DNA from: Tyzzerella sp963558545
GTDB taxonomy: Bacteria; Bacillota; Clostridia; Lachnospirales; CAG-274
Reading direction: 5' to 3'
Assembly: GCF_963558545.1 (NCBI RefSeq)
Contig: NZ_CAUWHO010000029.1
Span: 1-26,795 of the forward strand
DNA length: 26,795 nt
The translations under genes were made by a program, and so were the position numbers. A model generated the notes under the pieces. It saw nothing but the letters and a program-made list of their open reading frames with translations. It made no database searches and was not told where the DNA came from. Each line of letters begins with the position of its first letter. Within the stretch, counting starts at the first letter, position 1. Below are positions 14,969-23,299 of this stretch, piece by piece.

Positions 14969-15568
14969 TTATTTATTCCATAAAGGTTCTATTTTTGGGT
15001 AGTATTTAAATAAAACTTTACCCAGTATATTATCTTCTGGTAAAAATGTATTTTCCCAATACCTAGAATCTTGAGAATCATTTCTATTATCGCCTAGCAC
15101 AAAATAGCTATCTTGTGGTACTGTATAAGGACCAAAGCTACCTAACATATCTTCCATAATATATTCATCCGGTAAAGGTGTTTGGCTATCATTTATATAA
15201 ACTTTACCATCTATAATATTTATAGTTTCACCTGGGAGGCCTATTATCCTTTTTACATATAGCACGCTTTCATCATCTGGTGGCTTAAAAACTATAATAT
15301 CATCTCTTTGTGGTTCTGAAAATAAATAGGATAGCCTAAAGGCTATTAGCCTGTCGCTAGGCATAATAGTATTTTTCATAGAGCCAGTAGGAACAAAAGC
15401 ATTTACAATTATAAAGTGAGTAATAATAAATGCAACTATAATAGCTATAATAATAGTTTTTGTAATATCTATTAATTCTTTTTTTATTTTTTGGGTTTTT
15501 GTAATAGTATTCTGATTATTTTTATCATCTTGGTTATTAACTTCATCTTTTTGAGATTTATTAACCAT
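14969..15568 (-). CDS. lepB: Signal peptidase I
   Basis: A 199-residue type I signal peptidase of the Gram-positive size class, which removes signal peptides from exported proteins at the outer face of the membrane. A charged, Asn/Lys-rich N-terminal tail (1-35) precedes one membrane segment (about 38-58). The catalytic Ser63 lies in FVPTGSMKNTI and the general base Lys106 in YVKRIIGLPGE; box E is GDNRNDSQDSRYW at 159-171. AGGAGG precedes the ATG. It has its own promoter in the gap behind yjbQ. No substrate genes are nearby, so this is most likely a general enzyme. Confidence 0.96.
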   Translation of the reverse strand: MVNKSQKDEVNNQDDKNNQNTITKTQKIKKELIDITKTIIIAIIVAFIITHFIIVNAFVPTGSMKNTIMPSDRLIAFRLSYLFSEPQRDDIIVFKPPDDESVLYVKRIIGLPGETINIIDGKVYINDSQTPLPDEYIMEDMLGSFGPYTVPQDSYFVLGDNRNDSQDSRYWENTFLPEDNILGKVLFKYYPKIEPLWNK

Positions 15569-15598
15569 ATTAAACCTCCTAAAAAATATATTTATATA

Positions 15599-15627
15599 AT
15601 TATAGCATTACATATCAAAAATGTAAA
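15599..15627 (-). promoter_or_regulatory. lepB promoter
   Basis: On the minus strand, TTTACA (15622-15627), a 17-bp spacer and TATAAT (15599-15604) with an extended TGC in front of the -10. Confidence 0.7.
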
Positions 15628-15639
15628 CATAATTAATTA

Positions 15640-16029
15640 TTAAATAATTTTTACATAAAATTGCCTTGTCCTAGGACCATCAAATTCACAAAAGTATATA
15701 TCTTGCCATCTACCTAAAACAGGAGAATTATTATTTATAATAACTGTTTCGCTAACGCCAATAACACTAGATTTTAAGTGTGCATCAGAGTTTCCTTCAA
15801 AATGTTTAAAGCTATCTCTATTATAAAAGCTTTCCTGAAGACCTAATAAAATATCATTTTCTACATCTTTATCTGTATTTTCATTTATTGTAATAGCAGC
15901 AGTAGTGTGAGGGCAATACACAACGCATACCCCACTTTCTATATTAGATTTAGAAACGGCATCTTTTACGAAAGACGTAATGTTATAAAATCCTTGTTTT
16001 TGAGTATTTAAGCTATATTCAAAAATCAT
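15640..16029 (-). CDS. yjbQ: YjbQ/UPF0047-family protein
   Basis: A 129-residue YjbQ-family protein with the conserved CPHTTAAITINEN, HFEGNSDAHLKSSVIG and LGRWQDIYFCEFDGPRTRQF segments; the histidines and glutamate are likely metal or active-site ligands. Homologs have been reported to show weak thiamine phosphate synthase activity, but the true role is unsettled. GGAGG precedes the ATG. The gene lies between the chemoreceptor terminator and the lepB promoter, so it is probably transcribed alone or weakly from the surrounding region. The length is normal for the family. Confidence 0.92.
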   Translation of the reverse strand: MIFEYSLNTQKQGFYNITSFVKDAVSKSNIESGVCVVYCPHTTAAITINENTDKDVENDILLGLQESFYNRDSFKHFEGNSDAHLKSSVIGVSETVIINNNSPVLGRWQDIYFCEFDGPRTRQFYVKII

Positions 16030-16053
16030 AATTATCCTCCAATATTAAATATT

Positions 16054-16091
16054 AATACAAAAGTCAATACCATAGTATTGACTTTTGTATT
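16054..16091 (-). terminator. Chemoreceptor terminator
   Basis: Perfect 17-bp arms (16054-16070 and 16075-16091; core GTCAATAC/GTATTGAC) surround a 4-nt loop. On the minus strand the second arm runs into TTTTGTATTAATATTT. It lies 21 nt past the chemoreceptor stop and just ahead of the yjbQ ribosome binding site. Confidence 0.85.
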
Positions 16092-16112
16092 ATTTATCTT
16101 AATTAAAAATTA

Positions 16113-18575
16113 TTAATATTTACCAAAATCTAAAGATTCATTAATTATAATATCTGCATCATTATCTAACACAATTAAATCATCAGAAGTTAAGTCTATA
16201 TTGTTTACATTTCTTGTTGTGGACTTAGAGCTTTCAATAGGTTTAGTATTATTTGTGTTTTTAGGTTTTTCTTTAGGTTTTTCATTATTAGGTTGTTTAA
16301 CCACAACATCATTTGTTGCAGAGTCATTTTTTAATTTAAAATCTGCAACAGATGCATAGAATATTTCTGCTTGGCTTGCAAGCTCCTCTGAAGCAGCTGC
16401 AGATTCCTCGCTTGTAGCAGTATTATTTTGTGTAACACTTGCTATTTGAGAAACAGCAGATGAAACCTCATTTATAGATTTTTCTTGTTCTATAGAAGAA
16501 CTAGCACAAGAACCTACAAGTGTAGATATAGTTTCTATCTGTTTAACAATATCAAGAAGAGCATCAGCAGTTTGGTTAGCTATTTTAGAACCTTGTTCTA
16601 CTTTAGAAACAGAGCTTTCTATAAGGTCAGTTGTTTCTTTAGCTGCTTGTTGACTTCTAGAAGCAAGGCTTCTAACTTCTTCTGCAACAACGGCAAAGCC
16701 TTTACCGTGCTCACCAGCACGAGCAGCCTCTACAGCAGCATTAAGTGCAAGAATGTTTGTTTGGAAAGCAATATCATCTATTACTTTTATTATATTAGAT
16801 ATACTGCTAGATGCAGCATTAATTTCTTCCATAGCAATAAGCATATTGTTCATTTGCTCATTACCTTTAGCTGCATTTTCTTTTGTTTGCATAGCAAGGT
16901 CATTTGCTTTAGTAGAGCCTTCTGTATTTTGTGTAGTTTGCTTAGACATAACTTTAATAATATGGTTTAATTTTTCTACAGATTCTGCTTGTTCTGTTGC
17001 ACCTTCTGCTAAAGATATACTAGATTCTGATATTTGTTTAGCACCAGCAGATACTTGCTCTGCAGAAGATATTATATCTTTTGTAAGTAAATTAAGGTTG
17101 TTAACTATTAAATTAACAGATTTTTGTATGTTTTTAAAGTCACCTAAATATTCTCTATCTATAGAAACATCAAAATTTTTATGAGCCATTTCATCTAATA
17201 TATTAGATATTTCTGATATATAAGAGCCTATAGTTTCTGAAGTGTAGTTAACAGTTTGTTTAATTGTATTAAACTCACCTTTATACTCATTTGTTATTCT
17301 ATGTTCAAAATTACCTCTAGCAAATTCTGTAAGAGCATTTTGTGTTTCTTTAATAGGTACAACTACACTTTTAATAAATGTATTTAATCCATCCATAGAA
17401 ACTTTCCATTGTCCACTATAACTACTACTATCTATTTTATATTCTAAATCACCATTAGTAGCAGCATTTATAAGAGCATTTATTTCTTCAGAAACAGATT
17501 TTAAAGTTAATTGGATATTTTTTAATGCGTGTGTAGATACTTCTTTTTCACCTGGAAGCTCTTTAATTTCGTTATTAAAATTACCAAGTTCTATTTCTTT
17601 TATGTTATTAGCAACATAAATGGCATCTTCTACTAAGCCATTTGTAGCAATATTTATGGCTTCTGTAGTTTCTTTAAATGCACCCTTGTATTTTTCTGAG
17701 TTTATTCTATAGCTTGTATTACCTGCGTGTAATTGTTCAGAAAGGTTATTAATATCGTCTATAATACATTGTATAGTATCGGACATATTAGATATACTAT
17801 TAGATAAATCACCAATTTCATCTGTATTGTTTGTACGTATATCAATATTTAAGTTTCCATTTAATACTTCGTGAGCTGCATTTTTAATTTTTTCAATTGG
17901 TTTTCTTATAATTATAGATAAATTTAAAAGACAAACTAAAGTTAAAATAACTATAATAATAGTTAAAACTAAAACACTTCTAGCTCTAGAACTCATATCT
18001 CTAGATGAAACTTCTAAATCTGATACCATATTAGTAAAAGATATATTTGGTAAAGAATAAATTATATCAAACAAGTCATTTATAATAGGCGTTGTTGCAT
18101 TATCTTGTTCTACTGCTTCTGCTATTCTGCCTTGTTCTTTTAAGTTTATATAATTAATATTACCGTCATAGTAGTCTTTTAATAGTACTAAAGCTTCTTC
18201 GCCAAGTTGTAATAGCTCACTTCTATCTTTATTATTTTCCTCAGAAAAGTCTTTAAGATTTGACATATAGCTAATTAATGTGTCTTTAGAATAATTATAA
18301 GAATCTGTAAGCTTAGCTCTAGCTACGTCATAGTTACCATCATCCATATCAAATTCTACCTGAAAAGCTGTAAAACGAATGTTTATTACATCTTTTATAG
18401 AATCGATAATATCAACAGTAATATCTTGATTTAGTGCTACATCATTTTTTAAACTTTTGTTAGATTTATGTAGGCCACCAGCGCTGTGAAGCCCTAAGAT
18501 AATAACTAATATTACATTTAAAAGTAATGTTATTAAAAATTTAGATTTTAAACTAATATTTTTATACCAGTTCAT
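16113..18575 (-). CDS. Methyl-accepting chemotaxis protein with poly-HAMP region
   Basis: An 820-residue chemoreceptor. One membrane helix (about 12-31), an extracellular helical sensor region (about 32-198) and a second helix (about 200-223) are followed by HAMP (about 221-275). Residues 275-500 contain repeated HAMP-like blocks (for example NGDLEYKIDSSSYSGQW, RGNFEHRITNEYKGEF and KNFDVSIDREYLGDF). The cytoplasmic signalling domain has the tip DDIAFQTNILALNAAVEAAR at about 600-619. The C-terminal tail (760-820) is unstructured, with a KPKEKPK stretch, and ends in an acidic segment. It would pass ligand signals to CheA/CheW. The ligand is unknown and no che gene is in view. AGGGG precedes the ATG. 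It is a single-gene unit. Confidence 0.95.
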   Translation of the reverse strand: MNWYKNISLKSKFLITLLLNVILVIILGLHSAGGLHKSNKSLKNDVALNQDITVDIIDSIKDVINIRFTAFQVEFDMDDGNYDVARAKLTDSYNYSKDTLISYMSNLKDFSEENNKDRSELLQLGEEALVLLKDYYDGNINYINLKEQGRIAEAVEQDNATTPIINDLFDIIYSLPNISFTNMVSDLEVSSRDMSSRARSVLVLTIIIVILTLVCLLNLSIIIRKPIEKIKNAAHEVLNGNLNIDIRTNNTDEIGDLSNSISNMSDTIQCIIDDINNLSEQLHAGNTSYRINSEKYKGAFKETTEAINIATNGLVEDAIYVANNIKEIELGNFNNEIKELPGEKEVSTHALKNIQLTLKSVSEEINALINAATNGDLEYKIDSSSYSGQWKVSMDGLNTFIKSVVVPIKETQNALTEFARGNFEHRITNEYKGEFNTIKQTVNYTSETIGSYISEISNILDEMAHKNFDVSIDREYLGDFKNIQKSVNLIVNNLNLLTKDIISSAEQVSAGAKQISESSISLAEGATEQAESVEKLNHIIKVMSKQTTQNTEGSTKANDLAMQTKENAAKGNEQMNNMLIAMEEINAASSSISNIIKVIDDIAFQTNILALNAAVEAARAGEHGKGFAVVAEEVRSLASRSQQAAKETTDLIESSVSKVEQGSKIANQTADALLDIVKQIETISTLVGSCASSSIEQEKSINEVSSAVSQIASVTQNNTATSEESAAASEELASQAEIFYASVADFKLKNDSATNDVVVKQPNNEKPKEKPKNTNNTKPIESSKSTTRNVNNIDLTSDDLIVLDNDADIIINESLDFGKY

Positions 18576-18629
18576 TTTTTCCCCTACCTTTTCATTTATT
18601 TTTTTATTACAATATATTTTATTTTTTTC

Positions 18630-18658
18630 ATTATAATATATTTTGTATATATAAACAA
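18630..18658 (-). promoter_or_regulatory. Chemoreceptor promoter
   Basis: On the minus strand, TTGTTT (18653-18658), a 17-bp spacer and TATAAT (18630-18635). I saw no sigma-D (flagellar) type promoter in this gap. Confidence 0.55.
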
Positions 18659-18835
18659 GATAAAGATTTAAAATTTATAAAGCATAATATATTATAGTAA
18701 AAAAATATATATAAATCGAAAAAAATGTAATAAAAAATAATGGCATAAAATTTATATAAATGTATAAAATGCATAACACAAAAATGTTAAAAAAATATCA
18801 AAATGTTAATAATGTAACAATATATACATATATAC
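18659..18835. other. A/T-rich divergent intergenic core
   Basis: This is the central part of the 320-nt gap between the divergent chemoreceptor and cystine symporter genes. It is almost entirely A/T, with several ATAAAATT-like runs. Apart from the promoters at its two sides I see no gene, repeat or RNA signature. Confidence 0.6.
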
Positions 18836-18864
18836 TTGACTGAATATAAATAAAATGATAAAAT
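18836..18864 (+). promoter_or_regulatory. tcyP promoter
   Basis: TTGACT (18836-18841), a 17-bp spacer and TAAAAT (18859-18864) with extended TGA, 31 nt ahead of the symporter start. I saw no S-box or cysteine T-box in the short leader. Confidence 0.75.
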
Positions 18865-18895
18865 ATATAAAAATATAGAATAGAAAGGGGAAAAT

Positions 18896-20278
18896 ATGAA
18901 ATCTGTATTTTTTAAAGATTTTTTGATGATTAGTGAAATTGAAACAATTATTTTTGTTGCAGTTTTATTTGCACTTTTCTTCGTTATGAAAATTATTGAA
19001 AAGAAAAAGGTTGCATTTTCTACTAGAATGATTATAGCTACAGTTATAGGGTTAATACTTGGTGTCATTATACAAGTTGCATCAGGATTTTCAGATGTAC
19101 CTATGGAGATAACATTTGTTGTAGAAACAACTAAATGGTATAGTTTATTTGGAAACGGTTTTATTGATTTAATAAGAATGCTTGTTATCCCACTTGTTAT
19201 GGTTTCTATTATACACGTTATTGTTAATATGAAAGACGGAGCAGATATTGGTGCTCTTACTAAAAAAACTTTAATAGTAACAGTTATAATGGTTTCTATA
19301 TCTGTAATAGTTGGGCTAGCCATTGGTATGTTATTTAAGGTTGGAAGTGGTATGTCAATAGAGCAGGGCAGTGCAGAAATTAAAGACGTGTCCACTATTG
19401 TAGATACTTTAAGAGGGTTAATACCTTCTAATCCTATTAAATCTATGGTAGATGTTAATATTATAGCTCTTGTTGTTATATCTGCTTTCTTTGGTGTTGG
19501 TGCTAAGCGTATGACAAAAAAATATATGGACGTTGTTAAGCCATTTATAGATTTGATTAATGCTTTACAAAAAATTATTATGAGTATAGCTATGACTATT
19601 ATTAAATGGATGCCTTATGCAGTTATTGCTCTTTTATCTAATACAATAGCTCAAAGAGGTATTGGAAGTATTAAAGAAGTTGGTGTATTTATAATTGCTT
19701 TATATGTGGCAGTTATAATTATGTTTATAATACAGCTTATAGCCATATCTTTATTTGGTATAAATCCTATTATTTATATTAAAAAGGGTATAGCAGTAAT
19801 GGTATTAGCGTTTACATCACGTTCTAGCGTTGGTTGTTTACCTTTAACTATTGAAACATTGGTAGATAAAATGGGTGTTAACGATGGTACGGCTAGCTTT
19901 GTAAGTGGTTTTGGTACTACTGCTGGTATGCAAGGTTGTGCAGGTGTTTTTCCAGCTTTGCTTTTAGTCTTTGTATGTAATATTACTGGGACACCTATTG
20001 ATGTTACATTTATTGTTATGACTTTAGTTGTTATAGTTATAGGCTCTTTTGGTATAGCTGGTATACCAGGTACTGCTACTATGGCAGCATCTGTTGCTTT
20101 ATCAGGTGTTGGTATGGCAAGCTTATTTCCTACTATTAGTCCTATATTAGCAATAGACCCTATTATTGATATGGGTAGAACATTAATTAATGTTACAGGT
20201 TCTATGACAAATGCTCTTATAATAGATAAAAGTTTAGGGCAATTAGATATGGAACATTTTAAAGATATGAGTAAATAG
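18896..20278 (+). CDS. tcyP: L-cystine/dicarboxylate symporter family protein, TcyP-type
   Basis: A 460-residue DAACS-family transporter. The N-terminal extra helix, the FGNGFIDLIRMLVIPLVMVSI segment and especially FTSRSSVGCLPLTIETL with FGTTAGMQGCAGVFPALL match the TcyP cystine branch rather than the glutamate (GltP) branch. It would import L-cystine with cations across the cytoplasmic membrane. AAGGGG precedes the ATG. It is followed after 62 nt by a CoA-disulfide reductase gene on the same strand; a transporter for a disulfide next to a disulfide reductase supports a cystine or thiol role. The substrate is inferred from motif similarity and context, not proven. Confidence 0.82.
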   Translation: MKSVFFKDFLMISEIETIIFVAVLFALFFVMKIIEKKKVAFSTRMIIATVIGLILGVIIQVASGFSDVPMEITFVVETTKWYSLFGNGFIDLIRMLVIPLVMVSIIHVIVNMKDGADIGALTKKTLIVTVIMVSISVIVGLAIGMLFKVGSGMSIEQGSAEIKDVSTIVDTLRGLIPSNPIKSMVDVNIIALVVISAFFGVGAKRMTKKYMDVVKPFIDLINALQKIIMSIAMTIIKWMPYAVIALLSNTIAQRGIGSIKEVGVFIIALYVAVIIMFIIQLIAISLFGINPIIYIKKGIAVMVLAFTSRSSVGCLPLTIETLVDKMGVNDGTASFVSGFGTTAGMQGCAGVFPALLLVFVCNITGTPIDVTFIVMTLVVIVIGSFGIAGIPGTATMAASVALSGVGMASLFPTISPILAIDPIIDMGRTLINVTGSMTNALIIDKSLGQLDMEHFKDMSK

Positions 20279-20288
20279 TTTTAACATA

Positions 20289-20319
20289 TTAGCACCTTTG
20301 TCTTTGATAAAGGTGCTAA
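20289..20319 (+). terminator. Intercistronic hairpin between tcyP and the CoA-disulfide reductase gene
   Basis: A perfect 11-bp stem (TTAGCACCTTT 20289-20299, AAAGGTGCTAA 20309-20319) with a 9-nt loop is followed by AACATTT rather than a true T-run. It may be a partial terminator or an RNA-stabilising hairpin that sets different expression of the two genes. Confidence 0.5.
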
Positions 20320-20340
20320 AACATTTAAGGAGTGAATATA

Positions 20341-21675
20341 ATGAGAGTTATTATTATTGGTGGTATAGCAGCAGGTATGAGTGCTGCAGCAAAATTTAGA
20401 AGGCTTGATAAAGATGCACATATAAAAGTTTATGAAAAAACGTCTATTGTATCTTTTGGTGCTTGTGGTTTGCCTTATTTTGTAGGTGGCTTTTTTGATA
20501 ACGAAAAGCAAATGATTGCAAGAAGTCCAGAAAAATTTAAAGAAACAGGCATAGATATAAGCGTTGAGCACGAAGTTTTATCGGTAGATGTAGATAATAA
20601 AAAAATTACTGTTAAAAATTTAAAAACAAATGAAACTTTTGAAGATAACTATGATAAATTAATGATAGCCACAGGTGCATCTGCTATAATACCTCCTATC
20701 AAAAATTTTAATATTGAAAATGTCCATACTCTTAAATCTTTAGAAGATGGTAGAATATTAAAAGAGAAAATGAAAGATGAAAGTATTAAAAAGGTTGCTA
20801 TAATAGGTGCTGGTTTTATAGGCCTAGAGGCAGTAGAAGCTGCTAGAGAATACAAAAAAGAAGTGTCTGTTTTTCAGCTAGAAGATAGAATTTTAAAAGA
20901 AGTATTTGATAAAGAAGTAACAGATTTATTAGAGCAAGAGCTTAAAAATAAAGGTGTAAATCTATTTTTAAATAGCAAGGTTGTAGAGCTTAAAGGGGAT
21001 ATTAAAGTAACTAAAGTTGTTACAGAAAACGAAGAAATAGATACAGATTTGGTAATATTGGCAACAGGTGTTAAGCCTAACACAGCATTTTTACAAGATA
21101 CAGGTATAGAAATGCTTAAAAATGGTGCTATTGTTGTAGATAAAGAGGGAAAAACATCTATTGAGCATATATATAGTGCTGGTGATTGTGCAACCGTTAC
21201 ACATCTTTTAAAACCAGAACAAGCTTATATCCCATTAGCAACGGTAGCTAATAAATTTGGACGTATTGTAGGTGAAAATATTAGTGGAAAAGGAATAGAA
21301 TATGAAGGTTCTTTAGGTTCTGCTTGTATTAAAGTATTAGAAATGGAAGCAGGTAGAACAGGACTTACAGAGAGCGAGGCTAATAGCTTAGGTATTAACT
21401 ACAAAACAGTATTTATTACAGATAAAAACCAAACAGATTATTATCCAGGGCAAGAGAGTATATCTATTAAGCTTATATATAATGGAGATACAAAAGTTAT
21501 TTTGGGAGCACAAGTTGTAGGTAAAAAAGATGCCGTACAAAGAACAAATGCCCTTGCCGTTGCAATTTATGCAAAGCTTACAACAGAGCAATTAGGTATG
21601 ATGGATTTTTGTTATTCGCCACCTTTTGCTAGAACTTGGGATATTTTAAACAGAGTTGGAAATGTTGCTAAATAA
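20341..21675 (+). CDS. cdr: CoA-disulfide reductase / NADH oxidase-family flavoprotein
   Basis: A 444-residue FAD- and NAD(P)H-binding protein. The FAD Rossmann motif IIGGIAAGMSAA is at the N-terminus, the single redox cysteine Cys42 is in FGACGLPYF, the NAD(P)H motif is IIGAGFIGLEAVEA (about residues 156-169), and YSAGDCA near residue 280 is the second FAD contact. The active site with one cysteine fits CoA-disulfide reductase and NADH oxidase rather than two-cysteine disulfide reductases. AAGGAG precedes ATG 20341 by 8 nt; this start is preferred over the in-frame GTG at 20332. The position behind a cystine symporter favours a low-molecular-weight disulfide role. No rhodanese tail is fused. 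NADH oxidase or peroxidase activity remains possible. Confidence 0.88.
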   Translation: MRVIIIGGIAAGMSAAAKFRRLDKDAHIKVYEKTSIVSFGACGLPYFVGGFFDNEKQMIARSPEKFKETGIDISVEHEVLSVDVDNKKITVKNLKTNETFEDNYDKLMIATGASAIIPPIKNFNIENVHTLKSLEDGRILKEKMKDESIKKVAIIGAGFIGLEAVEAAREYKKEVSVFQLEDRILKEVFDKEVTDLLEQELKNKGVNLFLNSKVVELKGDIKVTKVVTENEEIDTDLVILATGVKPNTAFLQDTGIEMLKNGAIVVDKEGKTSIEHIYSAGDCATVTHLLKPEQAYIPLATVANKFGRIVGENISGKGIEYEGSLGSACIKVLEMEAGRTGLTESEANSLGINYKTVFITDKNQTDYYPGQESISIKLIYNGDTKVILGAQVVGKKDAVQRTNALAVAIYAKLTTEQLGMMDFCYSPPFARTWDILNRVGNVAK

Positions 21676-21705
21676 TTAAATATTACTAAATTAACAGTAT
21701 AAAAT

Positions 21706-21753
21706 AAAAATAACCTAAACTATCTATTTATATAGAGAATTTAGGTTATTTTT
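21706..21753. terminator. Bidirectional terminator between the CoA-disulfide reductase and methyltransferase genes
   Basis: Perfect 14-base arms (21706-21719 and 21740-21753; AAAAATAACCTAAA and its complement) carry A- and T-runs at their outer ends, serving both convergent genes. Confidence 0.9.
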
Positions 21754-21783
21754 ATGTAGATAATAAGTAGCATTTAATCACTT

Positions 21784-22953
21784 TTAAAAATAATCTTTAA
21801 GTAGATTATATATAGTTGGATTTATATTAAAGTTATATATTAGTTTTTGGAAATCTTCTATATTCTTTTTATTTTTTGTAAAATTTTTGTTTTTAACAGC
21901 TTTTATCATTATATTTTTTGGGGTGTGCTCCATATCTATAAATTCTATTATATTAGTTTTGTATCCACATAGTTTTAAAGCATCTGCTCTTAAATTATCT
22001 GTTAAAAGGGAAGAAAAACGCTCTTTTAATATACCATAGCTAAGCATAGAGGAGAGATTTTCATTTTTTATTTGTTTAAAAAGCTCGTGCTGACAGCAAG
22101 GTACGCTTAATATAACATCACAATTAAGTTTTACACCAAAATATATAGCATAGTCTGTTGCTGTATCACAAGCGTGGAGAGAAATTATCATATTTATGTT
22201 TTCAGATTTATTAATATTTTGTATATCTTCATTAAAAAATTGTAAGTTTTTAAAATCGAATTCTTTTGCTAGCTTATTACAATGGTCTACCACATCTTTT
22301 TTTAAGTCATATCCATTTATAGTTACATCTTTTTGTTTTATAATATTTAAATAATGATACATTGCAAATGTAAGATAACTTTTTCCACAACCCATATCTA
22401 TTATTTTTGCATTGTTAGGAAGATTGCTTTCTATATCTTTTAACATTTCTAAAAACTTATTTATTTGTCTAAACTTTTTTTGCTTATGGCTTATTACTAT
22501 ACCATTTTTGTCCATTACACCTAGCTTATATAACCAGTCTATATATTCTCCTTCTTTTAGTATATAGTTTTTAGCTTTATTATGTGATTGAACTGTATTA
22601 TCAGTAGTTACAGTTTTTTTAACACCTGTTATTTTAAAATCTCCTTTTTTGTTCATTAATAAAGTAAGGCTATTATTAGCTAATATATCGCATTGTTTAA
22701 AATTTTCTGTCATAAGGGTTATTATTTTTTTAAGTATTAATGAGCTATCTTCTATGTTTTCGTGTATTACTTTTTTATCTATATAATATATAAACTGAAA
22801 ACAAAGTTTGTTTTTTAGTACAATTTTTTTTATATCAATTTTTTTAGGCAAATCTTCGCTCTTTTTAATAGGGTTACTTATAATTGCTTTTGCAAAGTAG
22901 TCTATATTTATAAAGTCTTGTAATTTATCTAAAATATCATCTTTTGTTATCAT
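21784..22953 (-). CDS. Class I SAM-dependent methyltransferase (Methyltransf_32-like)
   Basis: This 389-residue protein has a SAM-binding motif I at 184-197 (IIDMGCGKSYLTFA), GYDLKKD at 214-220, SLHACDTATDYAI at 258-270 and SVPCCQHEL at 283-291. The last two segments are characteristic of the methyltransferase family found also in METTL25-like eukaryotic proteins. The N-terminal 170 residues show no known domain to me; a long basic region precedes motif I. The methyl acceptor is unknown, possibly RNA. AAGGAGG precedes the ATG. It starts 18 nt behind the PRC-barrel gene and so probably shares its transcript. The fold is confident, the substrate is not. Confidence 0.85.
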   Translation of the reverse strand: MITKDDILDKLQDFINIDYFAKAIISNPIKKSEDLPKKIDIKKIVLKNKLCFQFIYYIDKKVIHENIEDSSLILKKIITLMTENFKQCDILANNSLTLLMNKKGDFKITGVKKTVTTDNTVQSHNKAKNYILKEGEYIDWLYKLGVMDKNGIVISHKQKKFRQINKFLEMLKDIESNLPNNAKIIDMGCGKSYLTFAMYHYLNIIKQKDVTINGYDLKKDVVDHCNKLAKEFDFKNLQFFNEDIQNINKSENINMIISLHACDTATDYAIYFGVKLNCDVILSVPCCQHELFKQIKNENLSSMLSYGILKERFSSLLTDNLRADALKLCGYKTNIIEFIDMEHTPKNIMIKAVKNKNFTKNKKNIEDFQKLIYNFNINPTIYNLLKDYF

Positions 22954-22971
22954 TTTTACCTCCTTATATTT

Positions 22972-23232
22972 TTATCCTACATTTCTTAAAACACAGTTTA
23001 CATCAACATCTACTAAAATTATGTCATCGCCAATTCTTTTTATATCACACCAGCTTATAACATATTCTGTATCTTTTCCCCAAAAGCAAAATACTTTACA
23101 AGGACCTGCTACAATTATTTTGGTAATACAGCCTGTTTTTATATTAATGTCCACATCTGAAACAAAGCCAAGCCTTGCACCATCTTTTATATTTATAACT
23201 TCTTTTTGCTTTAAATCTTCTATACGAGCCAT
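22972..23232 (-). CDS. YlmC/YmxH-family PRC-barrel protein
   Basis: An 86-residue PRC-barrel protein of the YlmC/YmxH sporulation-associated family. The N-terminal MARIEDLKQKEVINIKDGAR and GFVSDVDINIKTGCITKIIV match the family pattern, followed by the second half-barrel VISWCDIKRIGDDIILVDV. Its biochemical role is not established. I choose the ATG at 23232, 4 nt after GGTGAT, over an in-frame ATG at 23244 that lies only 3 nt from an AAGG. The ribosome binding site is inside the 3' arm of the tyrS terminator hairpin, so its translation may depend on that structure. It sits directly behind tyrS and ahead of the methyltransferase gene. Confidence 0.88.
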   Translation of the reverse strand: MARIEDLKQKEVINIKDGARLGFVSDVDINIKTGCITKIIVAGPCKVFCFWGKDTEYVISWCDIKRIGDDIILVDVDVNCVLRNVG

Positions 23233-23282
23233 AAAAATCACCATTACCTTTTTAATAGAATATATGTAAAAAAGTAATGGTG
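23233..23282 (-). terminator. tyrS terminator overlapping the PRC-barrel gene start
   Basis: CACCATTAC plus TTTTT (23239-23253) pairs with AAAAA plus GTAATGGTG (23268-23282), with one mismatch. On the minus strand the stem is followed by ATTTTTATGG, so the U-tract runs into the start codon of the next gene. Confidence 0.7.
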
Positions 23283-23299
23283 TATGAGTATATAATGTA

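Noticed and set aside
14969..15568. lepB as a specialised signal peptidase for a nearby secretion or pilus system
   Set aside because: No secreted substrate, sortase or pilin gene is in the window; the enzyme has ordinary motifs.
16485..17184. Two overlapping plus-strand open frames inside the chemoreceptor gene
   Set aside because: They are antisense shadows of the helical, repetitive signalling domain and match no protein pattern.
18787..19395. 202-residue minus-strand open frame
   Set aside because: It is the reverse-strand shadow of the cystine symporter; its composition is that of complementary hydrophobic codons and it has no binding site.
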